From: Latrodectus hesperus
Lineage: Eukaryota > Arthropoda > Arachnida > Araneae > Theridiidae
DNA length: 64,000 nucleotides
Assembly: GCA_037975125.1 (NCBI GenBank)
Contig: CM075853.1
Span: 38,029,113-38,093,112 of the forward strand
Direction of reading: 5' to 3'
The notes under the pieces are model-generated. The model had not been told where the DNA came from and searched no databases. It saw only the letters and a program-made list of their open reading frames with translations. The stretch's first letter is position 1. Every line of letters starts with the position of its first letter. Below, in pieces: positions 21,166-33,400 of this stretch. Position numbers and translations under genes: made by a program.

Positions 21166-24080
21166 GATCTGAATGATGAATGTAATAGAAAACAAATTCT
21201 AAAATTTAAAATGAGTTTCTTTCCTGATAATATTGCACTTTTTTGTAATGGAATTTGGAAATATTAATATTTTACAATCATGCAAAATTGCAGCTAAAAC
21301 AATGAAAAGTAAAATATTTACTTATTTATTCCTGTTTCAAAACCAACCTTTTAATATTTCGAGCATTGTGAACAAAATAAAAATCTCTCATCCATTTGGT
21401 TTCCTATGTTGCAATTCTAGCTTTGCCAATAAGACTAAAAAAATTAATCATGTGAAATCAAACATCTTGAATACAGTAACATAAGTGAGTTTTGTACTTG
21501 GTTTCATTCGTTTCAAAATATTTAAAGAGTTACAGAGTTACATTTTAAAATATATTTTACTAACAACTAGCATTTCGAAAAAAAATTACCTATATCGAAT
21601 GAAACGTTTCTCATCCAAACTAAGAACATGCTTCAATGATTGTTATTTTACAACAGATTTATCAAACTTATATGCAACGAAACGAAATACAATAAATTTC
21701 AAGCATTTAACCTTTTGCTGAAATAATCTTCATTTGCAAAGACAATAACCAAACACTGACAAACATTTTCTCTCAAAAATAGTAGAAATCTACAAATATA
21801 AATCCCTATTCTAATCAAACCTATTCTTCCTTTGTCTGAAACTCGTGTAACTGAGTATTTACAATAAAGCAAATCACTGCAACAATTTCATGTGAAACAT
21901 AATGAATGAAAACGCTTACAGAGATAAAAATAATTAATTTGCTAGAATATAAAGGGACGATAGAGCTCGAAGCAAATTGTGTAAATAAGTAAAATAGCTT
22001 CGCTTATAACAGAGAAGGAATACTGAATGCATAAAAGGTCTGAATTGTCAAAGGCTTACATTATTTACTATTCAAGCAATATAATAGGAAACAGTTACAA
22101 TTTTGCTAAAACAAACACTGATATAATCGGTGTGATGAATATATATATTTAAAGTAGCATTTACAATGAATGAATGCTTAAGCTTTGATGCACACAGAAA
22201 AAAATATTACTTTAAAAAGAATTTATTTATCATTTATTTATGTATTTACAGGTGGGTATTTATTTAAGTAAGCGAGGAGCATCCCAACTTGTATTCATCG
22301 CACATCAATACCAAAATGCTAATGCAACGAATTAATATTGAAAGCTCTTAAAAGCGTTTTATTATTTAATAACATTTCAAAAGATGTTTTTATGCACACT
22401 GAATAACGTCACTAAATTTATAAAAGTAACTAAATAAAACTGATGGACCAGTTTTGCATCGTTCAACGTTTTCAACATGAATATAAAATTTCGGGCTGTA
22501 ATGTCTGCTCTTATGTAATAATTATATTCTGTTAAATAATATTTTAATAATAAAAAGTTAATAAATAACATTAATAAAAACTATACTGCAAATTCAATAA
22601 TATTATTAAATTTAAAATATAATTTATAATATTTATTTCAATACAAATGAGTTCTAATTAATTTCAAAGAGAATTAGAACTACATGAATTTGTGTTTTCA
22701 TAAGTAAAATGTAATATACATAAAATGAGTAAACTTATAATATGTTTTTAATGAATTTTCTGTTAAAACTTAGTACATTTTTAAAACATGTTTAACATAG
22801 AAGTTTTAACTAAGAAGTAACATATTATTTATTGATTACAAAAAAAATACTTAATACCAGAAAAGCAAACCTACTCGTTGATCAATGTGAATTTTTTGTC
22901 ATTAATAGTTAAAAAGTAAAAAATTTTATTTAGTTTCAGTTGAATATTGACAAATGTTGAAGAGTATTGTAAAATTATTACACCTAATACAACCAAGGAA
23001 TAATAATAATTTAACAAAATTAGTTAAACTAAATATTTTAAGTTAAATTCACCTTCATTAAATTAATTTTAACAGAATGCATAATGTATCTCAAAATAAT
23101 GCGATTAAATACAGCGTATCATTTAGCACACGTATTTTAATATATTAGTAACTACACACTTTACATTGTTACAAAAAAAAATCATTACTGATATTTGTAC
23201 TCAAAAGTGAAATTTGACATTTACAGATATATTAAATTTCATTTACACATACAGAGATTGGAAATAATGCGTTCATTAAAGAGAATAGGTTAAAATATCG
23301 GCATATGCAAAAATATTTTTCAGTATAAATATGTGATTGATTGTCATATATCAGAAAAAGCAAGATAACACTTCAAAAATTAAATTCATCATTATTTTAA
23401 GCATTTTTTAGTATCTACTTTTACTTTAATGTTAATTACAAATATATACTTAAATTCTAAATTTGACAGTTTAGACTTCAAAGTGCAGTAATTGTGTTTT
23501 ATATACGAATAAGACTATTTTACAAAAGAATAATTCAAATTAATTTCATTAAGTTCAGTTTAAAATTTAATGTAATAAATTATAGTTATAATTAGAAAAA
23601 ACTCTAATCTATATATAATTAGTAATTTAATGCATATTGATAAAAATATTTGTTATTATTAAAGAATTCTTTCATTTAAGATGAGTTAAAATGTATTAAT
23701 TTGATGAGGGACAATGAAATCAATACTAAAATCAAAAAAGCAACTAAAGATACAATAAGAGTATCTGTGAAATAAATTAATTCAATATAACTTTATATAG
23801 GAAGAATACTCGTATAAGGCGGAATACAAATCATTATATTATTTTTCGACATTTTACATAGTAGAAAATGTCATTGAAAAAAAATAAAATTTATTTTCGA
23901 CATTCATCATGCACGTTTTTTTAAATCTGTTCCACAATAAAAATAAATTGAAGAGAATTAACTTTCCTTCTGACGTCAACAAAAAGAGCAATATTAGCTA
24001 TGAATTGGATTGTTAACTTTTGGGGAGAAAAAATGTTTCTTTTATAATAGTGGTGCCTCCCAAGATGAGAGAGAGAATAG
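21166..24080. other. AT-rich, nothing recognised
   Basis: Includes plus-strand ORFs of about 80 codons at 21233-21721 whose translations are Lys/Asn/Ile/Phe-rich and look like translated AT-rich spacer. No repeats or RNA genes were seen. Confidence 0.6.
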
Positions 24081-25015
24081 AGTAAAAAATCAGACGATAT
24101 TTTAACAATCCACAACCGCTTGTCAAGTTTCCAGGCGAGGGGTCTGGGGGACGGAAGAAATGGTGGCAGGCAGTCGCATTTAATTTCCAAGTCAACGCTC
24201 TCGTGTCAGCGAAGACAGGGACCTTGTTTTCCATCCATCAACCCCCACCTCGAACGTGACAACCCCCTAACGACGCCGAATTCCTGCAAACGATTTAACC
24301 AGGGGTGGGTGGGCAGACGATGGATAGGAGGATATATAAGTTCCGACGTCGCCCACCCTGCAAAAAAAAAGTCAAGATAACGAATAGAGAATGGGAGAAA
24401 AAAAGCATGACGCTATTCGTTGACGCAAGTGCTTCACAATCCCTTGCCCAACGGAGTGACCAGGAGGGACAGTCCTGACGCCTGCTTTCCACGTCAATAG
24501 CTACGATGGATTAAGGGCCACAAAAATCCAAATGCTCCCTGGCAAGTTGAACTTGTCCACTTACTGTCAAGTGTCAACGTATTCCATTTTGTTAACGGAG
24601 ACAGAAATATAAAAGGAATCAAATAGGACTTGACAACCGTCCGAGTGCCTTTTCCTTCCAGTTAATGTCCAGCTGGACTTGCGTCCACGCCCCCACCCCT
24701 AACTCCGGTCATCTTTTCCTAGTACTCTCTCGGACCATTACGGATAAAGAATCCTGGGTGAAAGGTCGAGTATTTTCGTTTTATTTCATTTTCGGGTACT
24801 TTCGCTTCGGAGAAATCCGCATCTAATCGATCACGGAAGAACTCTTCTCTTCCACTTGAGCACCCCTTCCCCCAATGAAAAAAACTTATTGAAAAAGGCT
24901 AAGGGGTGTGGAGGAGGTTTGATTGTGGACGGAAGCATTTTTGTCCTTAGTTTTAATCATTTCGCGGATTTTCAGTGGATTTGATCTGTTCGCGCCTTTA
25001 TATGACGGTCTATTC
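24081..25015. promoter_or_regulatory. GC-richer island with NK2-type motifs
   Basis: A block of about 0.9 kb, GC-richer than its surroundings. TCAAGTG (NK2/tinman core) is present at 24567-24573, its complement CACTTGA at 24853-24859, and related CTTGACAA and ACTTGTCCACTT words lie nearby. ORFs on both strands lack domain signals. This reads as a developmental enhancer or promoter region of the LMO locus, which is an inference. Confidence 0.38.
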
Positions 25016-25355
25016 TCACTTATTTTCTTTTCCTTTCTTTTTTTTTATTCAATTTTTCCTTACTCAAGACACAGCAGGATTTTTTTATTTTCGTGAGCTC
25101 GGTCAAATGCAATTAAAGACAAACGAATTACAGCAAGAAAAAAATAAGTAATTGAAAGAGGAGACTCGAAAAACAACCTGATTGGAAGAAACAAAATTAA
25201 ATCCGTAAGCGTCTGGGTGATTGGGAGATGGAACGGGATAAAAGCCTTTTGATTTGATAAGAAAAACATCTCGCCTAAAAATCGAGCTTTCAGTTTTTGT
25301 ATCTTTTCGATTAACGAAGAGTACTATCATTCTGTTAGAAATACAGACAATTTTA

Positions 25356-25360
<5 letters not shown>

Positions 25361-25421
<61 letters not shown>
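25361..25421. repeat. (TA)n microsatellite
   Basis: An uninterrupted TA dinucleotide run of about 61 bases. The Tyr-Ile repeat reading frame through it is an artefact. Confidence 0.97.
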
Positions 25422-25424
<3 letters not shown>

Positions 25425-25924
25425 CTATTAAATTTATTCCTTCTAATAAAGCGTTGATGTTTTGTTTCTCGTACTTGAAATGTGATGAATTCCTAAATGA
25501 ATCATTAGATAAGATGTAAACAAATAAAACAAAAAGAGTTTCCAATACCTGCAGACTATATCATAATATTTTCAAATACATATTTAATTAATATATAATA
25601 TTGTTACGTAATACACATATTATAATCCATTTATACACAATTTCATATACATTATTTTTTTCTAAAAGTTTTTTTACATAATGGTATATAACAAAAGGCC
25701 TATATTCAATTTAAAATCAAATATAAATTATTATAATATTTGTCATCAAGTGGATATAAAAAATGAAACTTTATCAAATATTTAAAACAATAAATAAATA
25801 AAATTCACAAATATATTAATAAATATATGTTTATTTGTAGTATATAATTGTGTCAAAAGTAAAAGCTCTAATGATATATTATTTTATTATAGTGGATAAG
25901 GATTCGCTTATCAAGACTTAAGAA

Positions 25925-26090
25925 AATGTTTGTATTTTCCGCTTTTCTCATTCTTATTCACAAGCACAAGAGAACCTTTACAGGCCTCGGTTGCCTCGTC
26001 CACACACACCCACCATTGCCTTCTATCATTAGTGATTCTTCTCCAATTCTTGACTTTTAAAGCATTTAGATTTACGCAATGTTTATAATC
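25925..26090 (-). pseudogene. Non-LTR retrotransposon C-terminal relic
   Basis: The minus strand reads NALKVKNWRRITNDRRQWWV then CVDEATEAC. This is the extreme C-terminus typical of one class of arthropod RT proteins, in which a VxNWR-x-A-x-DR-x-W motif closes the ORF. Upstream (higher coordinates) the frame is lost within tens of bases. It is a short 5'-truncated relic. Confidence 0.55.
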
Positions 26091-26925
26091 CTATGATAAT
26101 TTCTCGCTCTAAAATTGTAAGATATTCTGTTTTTGTTCAGAAGAAATGAATTACAGATCGAATTTTACATTTTCTTTTTGCAATTCAGATAAAAGAAAGT
26201 AAGAGAAATTAACTAATGACTGATTGTACCTTTCAATAATCTAGAATCATTTGCTACTTGAAATTGGATATTTTCTCAGTTCAAATTATAAATAATAATT
26301 ACCTATTTTAGGTAGAATGTACAAGTTGTCAGAGATAACTTCATACTTCGTATCAAATATTTATGAAGGATTTTACAAATAGTCTGTATGCAAACAGGGC
26401 CATTGTTAATATACTTTTCATTGGGAAAACATAACATGTCTTTGACAGCAATAGCAAACAGAATCTTCCTAGATAAGAAAAAAATCTATTTCCATATTTA
26501 CTTACTAATGCATGAAATAAATAAATATAAATGTTGCTGTGATTTATATGCTAAAATTATCAGTTCTATGTACATATAAGGAATTCATCTATTTGCTTTG
26601 ATATTAATTAAAATACTTTACAAATAGCTGAATTTTAAAAATGGAAGAAAATATTTACGAATTCAGAAGTTAATTGTTTAAATAACGAAAAAAGAGCTAT
26701 TTATCCTCCTGAATGAAAAATAAAAATAAACCAGAGAAAAGTATGAATTATGATCACAATTCCCTAAAAAGCCAGTCAAAAAATTTGCCTATCGTTAAAA
26801 TGTTTCATTTGCAGCTATTTCTTTCTGTCATATTTACTCTAAGTAGCGTAAAGCACACAAAACCGTAATTCATCACGCCGTGAATAGCAAGAAGAAAAGA
26901 AAAAATATTATTTTCTCCGCCAAAG
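26091..26925. other. AT-rich, nothing recognised
   Basis: No ORF with recognisable motifs, no repeats and no RNA gene seen. Confidence 0.6.
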
Positions 26926-27720
26926 GACGCCAAGCAGAAGAATTTACCAACGATTTCCATAAAAACTCATCTTCTTAAGGAAAACTTCAAACGAAAACGG
27001 GCAACAAACACGTCTTTACTTTGTACTTACGCGCTGGACATTATCATAATTTAGGTATAAAAGACGACATAAACTCGTTGCGAAAACAATGCAGAAAAGC
27101 CTAAATTGTCCCTCTCACTACATTGTTCCAAGCGAAGTGGAGGGAAAGAAACAAACAAATATGAAACTGTTTCCACCATAACTACTTTTACATAATAAAA
27201 AAAAAAAGTTTTTGATGGAAAAATTGCAAAAGTGGACTCGTGTTATGTATATTTAACTGTTAACCGTCTGAAGCAAGCAGTTGTAGTTGATGAATCGGTT
27301 GAACCGTGCATTTTTATTTGTGGAGAAGAGAAACCGGCAAATGCAAAAATCGTGAAATTCCTTTGAGGGTTTTTCTCCCCTTTTCCAGACATAAAAAGAC
27401 ATTTTTAGTGTTTTATTTCTTTTTTAAGAAGAATTCCAAAAGAGACTGTTTATGTTTCTTGCGTTTTTATTTCAGAATAATATTTCCATTTGACGTTGTT
27501 TCTTCTTTTGGAAAAAATACTTCATTTAAAACTCTTTATCATATAGAAGGGGATTTCTACTTTTCATTTCTCTTTCCTCCCTTTTCAACTTAGGCTTTGC
27601 GTAGAAAAGGGACTTTTGAAGGGAAAAAATAGTGAAAAGTACAAATTGATTGGTGGAGATGGGGAACGCGCAAAGGAGATGACAATACTGTATGACGCCT
27701 ATGGCTGTATTCATCCCTGC
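26926..27720. promoter_or_regulatory. Mildly GC-richer, possibly conserved non-coding block
   Basis: Intermediate composition with AAAGGACGCCAAGC, GAAGTGGAGGGAAAG and GGGGAACGCGCAAAGG segments. The 95-codon plus ORF at 27306-27593 is Phe/Lys-rich with no motif. It is weaker than the other islands and is listed as a candidate only. Confidence 0.25.
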
Positions 27721-28634
27721 CTTTTGAGTGAATATACTGCTTTTTCCCTAGGCTCATAAATCTCATAGTCTGAGTTTTCTCACTTTTTCATTCTTTTTTT
27801 ATAAAAAAATAAAGCATAAAAAATTGAGCAAGGTGATTTTTTTAATTCATTAAAAATTAGAAACATGGAACCACCTTTCAAAATACACAGAAATAGAGAT
27901 TTAAGAAAACTGATATTCCAGTCATCAATAATAAATTACAGGGATAGAAATTCCATTCCTTTTTAAAAATTTCCTTAAAATTTAAAACCATATTGTAACT
28001 TAATTGAGATATATTAATTTATGTAAAACTTTCCAGAAAATATCCTCATTAGTTTCCTTTCATTGTACATTTAATATTAAAAAGAATTACATGTACAATG
28101 ACGACCATGCAGCCTTTTCTTGCAGAATGTAGAAACCTCATATTATAGAATAACTGTTTATAGAACACGCGGGCATTTCTTCTTTTCGCAACACAAATAA
28201 AGAGAAAAATTAAGCAACATTTAAACAGTAAATAATGATAGCATTTATATTGCTGGCAAGCATAATTAAATATAAATTGCAAAGCCTATGATGACGGCTC
28301 AATTTATAAGCTGCTAAAGGAGTGTACCTTTTACACCATACAATCTAAAATATAATATCTGAAAGATATTAAGGATGTTAATTTTTAATAGCTTCTGAGA
28401 ATTATTTGCCGCAAAGACATTTTATAGATAGTAGGCCTTACTTACGTATTTTAAGTGAAGAAACACGGAAAACTCACTCGTATGCAACTAGACAGATATA
28501 TTCAAAGAAAAAGCGGAATATACATCTCCCGTTGCTCATCAATTGATTGATTCTAACTTGGAAACATACTCAAAAGTATATAGGTGACTTATGGTACGTC
28601 CAGTAAGAATATTTGGAAAATTCTGATGCACATA
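27721..28634. other. AT-rich, nothing recognised
   Basis: No gene, repeat or RNA seen. Confidence 0.6.
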
Positions 28635-29176
28635 CAGGGTCGGGCAAGATAATTTTCTTATTTCGAATTGCAATGACACAAAAGGTATTAAAGATAACGA
28701 GGTTGGCCAGGTCTCGTTTCAGAGAAGAGATAAAAAATTTGTGTGACATTGTGGTTCATTCAGCATCATAATGAGCAGATTGCATTTGTTGTACAGACCT
28801 CATTTCAATGAGAAACGATATGAAGTAGCCAGCGCGTTTTCCCGATTTGGTTTTATGCAATTTTTTGTGAGATCATTTAAAGTCACACGACTTGAAAAGA
28901 ATTATTCAAAGAGAAACGGTGAACATACCTGCCAATGAGCAAGGACACATGGCAGGTATGTTCACCGTTTCTGCGGAAAGTGATGAGAACACCAGAATTC
29001 AGTTCACCAAGAATATCGCATAGAGGGGGCATCATTTGCCCAATATGATATTGATAACTATATAAACTTAAAATTTAAATACGTAATTTTTGTATGAAAA
29101 AATAAATAAAAATATTTCTTTAATACTTTCTGTGTTACTGCAGTACGAAATGAGGAAATTATCTTACCATAGCCTG
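28635..29176. mobile_element. MITE with long terminal inverted repeats, TA target
   Basis: The left end CAGGGTCGGGCAAGATAATT and the reverse complement of the right end, CAGGCTATGGTAAGATAATT, align over roughly 50 bases, through TTTCG and AACACA-type words. Both ends abut TA (28633-28634 and 29177-29178). Length is about 542 bp with no transposase ORF. TA target and CAGGG termini indicate a Tc1/mariner-superfamily non-autonomous element. An internal perfect fold-back is listed separately. Confidence 0.82.
28912..28972. repeat. Perfect 23-bp fold-back inside the MITE
   Basis: Arms 28912-28934 and 28950-28972 are exact complements (AGAAACGGTGAACATACCTG...), with a 15-nt loop. The arms show no divergence although the MITE termini differ at many positions, so the fold-back is younger than the insertion or is maintained by gene conversion. 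Confidence 0.95.
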
Positions 29177-29678
29177 TACTAGGTCAGTTGATTATTCCAA
29201 TAATAGAAACTCAGCAACTAGCTTTATTTTTTTAAGCAACTTGGATTAAAAACGCACTTCACATCGGGATAACTATGATCACATTTAAAAAGAAAGAAAA
29301 AAAAGGATAAGAAAAAATATCAAATTTCACGCAGTGTTAGAATGTTTTTATTTAAAAAGATATTCTAAATTTAAGAATATATATAGATGGGATAAATACA
29401 TTAAAGAAATATTTAAAACAGTTTGTAATTGTAAGAAATTTATGATTTGGTTTCAATACTGTCATTTTTTTAATTGTGTGAAAAGAATATAAAATATATT
29501 GTTCCAAAATTAGCAGGAAAAGTAACCATTTTAGAAAATAACGGAATGCGATTCGGAAATTCTTTGAATTAGTCAATTCCTCTCTCCTTTGCGAAATTTC
29601 ATAAAATCCAACTTTTAAACAATTATTTTAATATAACCTAAGGCACACCTGTGTAAATTGAATAATAATCATTTAATA

Positions 29679-30569
29679 CAGGGTGACAACTTTATCCTGT
29701 AGACAAAAAAATATTGTATTAAACTAAAACCATGGAATTTATTTTCAAAAAACTAAATTTACTTAAGTCATTTGTTACGTAGATACAACATATTTAAGTA
29801 CTTAATGGCCCCATTGGGCATCGATACAGAGCCTTAAACATTGCGTAAAAGTTTCTGCAATGAGCCCCAGTTCATCAGGCTTTAATTTAGCCCATTCCTT
29901 CTTAAGAGTAACCTTTAGTCATTCCAAACTTCGATGTGGCTTAGAGCATACTCTTGATTGCAGAACAGTCCAAACAACAGTATAGTTCTTTTGGTTTAAG
30001 TAAGTAAGGTGAATAGGGGCCACATTCCCACAGGTATGAAATCTAGAAGATTTGCTTGACACCAGTCTTGCGTTGCTTTTGCTCAATGAGAAGGAGCAGA
30101 ACCTGTTTGAAGTGTCCAGATGTTGTTTTTAAACATTTTTTGGGCCGAAGGAACTAAAACCGACTGTAAAATCTCATTGCAGTACATGGTCTTGTTCATT
30201 TAGACGCCTTGATTTATGAAAACAAAAGGAGTTTTTCCAGATTCACAAATGCCTCCCTAATCCATTACTGACTGTGGTCTATCATCGTCATGGCCAAGCT
30301 CCAAGAATCGTTTTATAGTACTTAATACCGTTTGTCTGAGGATATTCAGCTTTTTACCAATTTAAATTTGCTTCTGCCTAGCCTCAAATAAAGCAATTAT
30401 TTGTTGTTGGTTTGGCATATTAATTCAGACAAGGAAATAAAAACTACCAATTTGTTTTACTAACATTAAGATTTCATAAGCAAATGAAATTATTATAAAG
30501 AGTGGTGGACATGAATTAAATCAATCAAAAGCAGTACTATTTTGTCAACAGTATAAAGTTTTCACCCTG
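29679..30569 (-). mobile_element. Internally deleted mariner-type element
   Basis: The termini CAGGGTGACAACTTTAT (from 29679) and the complement of ATAAAGTTTTCACCCTG (ending 30569) form inverted repeats differing at one position. The left flank is TA (29677-29678); the right flank has TG, consistent with a mutated TA. Interior minus-strand translations are mariner transposase pieces. At about 0.9 kb it is shorter than intact mariners (about 1.3 kb), so internal sequence has been lost. Confidence 0.85.
29802..30418 (-). pseudogene. Mariner-like transposase pseudogene
   Basis: From an ATG at 30418 the minus strand reads MPNQQQIIALFEARQKQI, then NILRQTV and KRFLELGHDDDRP, the N-terminal helix-turn-helix region of a mariner/maT-like transposase. 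After an internal gap and frame changes it continues with a degraded catalytic region (GSAPSH, AKATQDW, DFIP-GMWP), then NYTVVW-VLQSRVCSKPHRS and a C-terminal CLRLCIDAQWGH ending at a stop at 29802-29804. There are several stops and frameshifts, and the central region holding the first catalytic Asp is missing. It cannot encode an active enzyme. Confidence 0.75.
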
Positions 30570-33146
30570 TGTATATAAAAAAGGAATAAACAATTATCAT
30601 TTCTTGTTGCTTGAAATATAAATTTAGAATATAGAAATCGGAGAAATTACACGTTACTACAAATGGATTTTTCATATTTGTGTAATTTTTTCTGAGAAAA
30701 ATTATTGAATTTTCCTTATTAAAGGACTCTAGGAAACCTTATGAGTTACATTAACTGTTAAGATGGTATTATTTATCCCTATTCTTTATCATGGTTTAAA
30801 AGCTTTTTTTCCCAGAATTATTATAAGTCAACTGTGAGCATTTGAAGAAAAAATTTCAATCACACATATATTATCATTCATCTACTGAAAAAACACCGTG
30901 ATTAATATTTTTGAAACAAAACAAATTTATACTTTTGGTTTTTAGTTTAAATGCGAAATTAGTTTTTTTCTTACAAAATTGCATAAAATTTTCTTCCACT
31001 GCTTTGCAATTTGAAAAATATTTTTTCAAAGATAACGAGTAGTTTTTTTTTTCATTATTTTATTAACTAAAGGTAATCTTTTTGTTATTCATAATTCGCT
31101 TGCCCTTTTCAAACATGTGTGTCATAAATTATAAACAATTCCCTAATCAACAGAAATTAAGAGATATATTAGAGGCAAAATAATTATTTTGAAAGTAGGT
31201 ATTATAAGAAACGCAATACACATTAAAATTAAATATTATTCTTATTGGGTATTGAAAATGGTATTTTATTAATTTGCTCAATTCTTTAACTTAAAGATGG
31301 TTTTCGACTTACTTTTTTAAACTGGGGTTTTTTACTTATTTATTTAAAAAAGATTAAATGTTAAAAAGAAACGAAAACTACACAACTCCCAGAAAATCCA
31401 GACTCAAATACAAACACTTCAAAATGTAGTATGAATGAAAATAAGCAGTGATTCTCAGAAATGACGACTATCACGTCTCGATATTCTTAGATTTCGTCGA
31501 TATCGAATCTTACAAATTTGATAAAACTGTGATATCCTGTAATGATCCAAGAATCATTAAAATGATTACAGAAAGAGAAAAAGTTTTATCCTGTAATGAT
31601 TAAAGAATCATTGACATGATTACAGAAAGAAAATAAGTTTTGAGGTTGCCCAAATTAATAATTAATAACAATGAATATTCAAAGACGATTATGTTGATAC
31701 AATCTAATTAACTTACTGTTATATAAAAATGTAATGAAAAATACGGACTCAGATATAAATATTTCTATAATAAAAATATTTTATTTTATTTTACTTTATT
31801 ATAAATAATTTTTTTTGTTTACTTCATACCTTGAAACATTTCTAAGACGACAGTCAATTAAAATTCATTGTGCAGGATAAAAATCCTATCCTACTACATT
31901 GATTATATTAAAGATAGATAGGACCATACTGTTATTTAAACAAGTCACTTTTTTTATAAGCATTAAATATCCTATGGATTTTGTATTTCAAAAGAAAATT
32001 ATAATCACCAATTGTGAATTGATAACATTCATTGAATATCAATATAGGATTTCAAATTTAACCTCAGAGTTGTCTCCAAATATCTGCCTATAATATTATC
32101 TGCCTATAATATTCAAATATTTTATATATATTAAAGTGAAAAAAAGGAAGCTTAACAAAAACTTCAGGAATGAACGAAAAAAATAATGCCTCTAAATTCA
32201 ACGATTAAAGATTATGCAGTTAGAATTAATATTTCTATTAGACTGTTTTGTTATTCACACCGTTCGTTTTCATAAAGAAATTCGTGTAGAAGAATTCATT
32301 GTGTAACTATAGCGAGCGTAATCCTCTTTAAAACCACTTGTGATTTTGAAATACTATTTTTTTAATTTCTCATTTTTAAGCATTCATTACTAATATAATA
32401 TTAAATAAAACATAAAACACATCATTAATTCTTACTATATTTTAATATCATTTACATTATTATAAAACTAGAATTCTTAAGTTTTTGAAAAAATAAAACA
32501 AATAAATAAAAACATATGAAGATTACAATAACATTTTAAAAAAGCTTAATCATATTTTACGAGAACAATAAAAATTTAATAATGGACGTCGTCCTTTCAA
32601 AACCGGAATAAGATAATTTTCCTATAATGATACAGTTCAAATGTGATTAAAAAAATGGACAGAAATATAAAATAAATTATGAGCTCAATTTTACTAATGA
32701 ATATAAATATTAGTCTGTGAACAGAAACAAATACTCGGAATTAGATTATACAATTACATTCGAAATGCCGACTTTCAAAAAGCTAAAATTAAGACCAAAT
32801 AGTGCTTGGAATTATCCAGGAATTTTCAGAATCTTTCATGAAAAAATTCAACAAATATTTCATCATGATAATTAATAATATTTATATTCGCTTAATATTG
32901 AACATATTTCAACTAGCTTAATACAACAGAAGGTCAATAAAGTGTTTGTTAGCTCAATTACGACACAGTTGTGTTTGTTTATTCATTCATTTTTTTAATC
33001 GCTACTAGTTTTGTGTTCAGTAATGTAGAGCCATAATTCAATTTATATTATTTTTGTATAAGCTTCCACAACAATACAATAGAAGGGCATGAGATTTTAT
33101 TAGTCACCATCATGTGTTTTTCAATATCAGAAAAGCTTGGTTTTTG
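30570..33146. other. AT-rich with a 54-bp duplication
   Basis: Holds the tandem repeat at 31534-31640 and a 17-bp direct duplication (ATCTGCCTATAATATT) near 32082-32114. Otherwise nothing was recognised. Confidence 0.6.
31534..31640. repeat. 54-bp tandem duplication containing inverted words
   Basis: ATCCTGTAATGAT at 31534 recurs at 31588. Each unit contains CTGTAATGAT facing ATGATTACAG, so every copy can fold on itself. The copies differ at a few positions. Confidence 0.85.
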
Positions 33147-33212
33147 ATTGAGCAGAATACATCAGCTTTAAGAACTACAATTTAGTCTTAAAGCTGATGT
33201 AGTCTGCTCAAT
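33147..33212. repeat. 27-bp fold-back, one mismatch, 12-nt loop
   Basis: Arm 33147-33173 (ATTGAGCAGAATACATCAGC...) and arm 33186-33212 are complementary except at one position. There is no flanking terminal-repeat or target-site signature. Confidence 0.95.
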
Positions 33213-33238
33213 AATTGAAACTATAATCTTCTGGTCAA

Positions 33239-33400
33239 GAAAGGGACTCTTTTACCATTTATTAAGGCTCTTGACTTAAAAATTTTTTTTAATTTTATTG
33301 TCATAATGTTGAATTAAAATCTTTCCTGTTGAATTAAAATCTATGTTGAATTAAAATCTTTAAGAAAGGAATTCCTTTACCATTGAATTATGACCTTAAA
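33239..33400. repeat. Imperfect local duplications with three GTTGAATTAAAATCT units
   Basis: GTTGAATTAAAATCT occurs at 33308, 33328 and 33345. The surrounding AAGAAAGG..CTTTACCAT words are also duplicated about 120 bases apart. This is local slippage-type growth just downstream of the fold-back. Confidence 0.8.
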
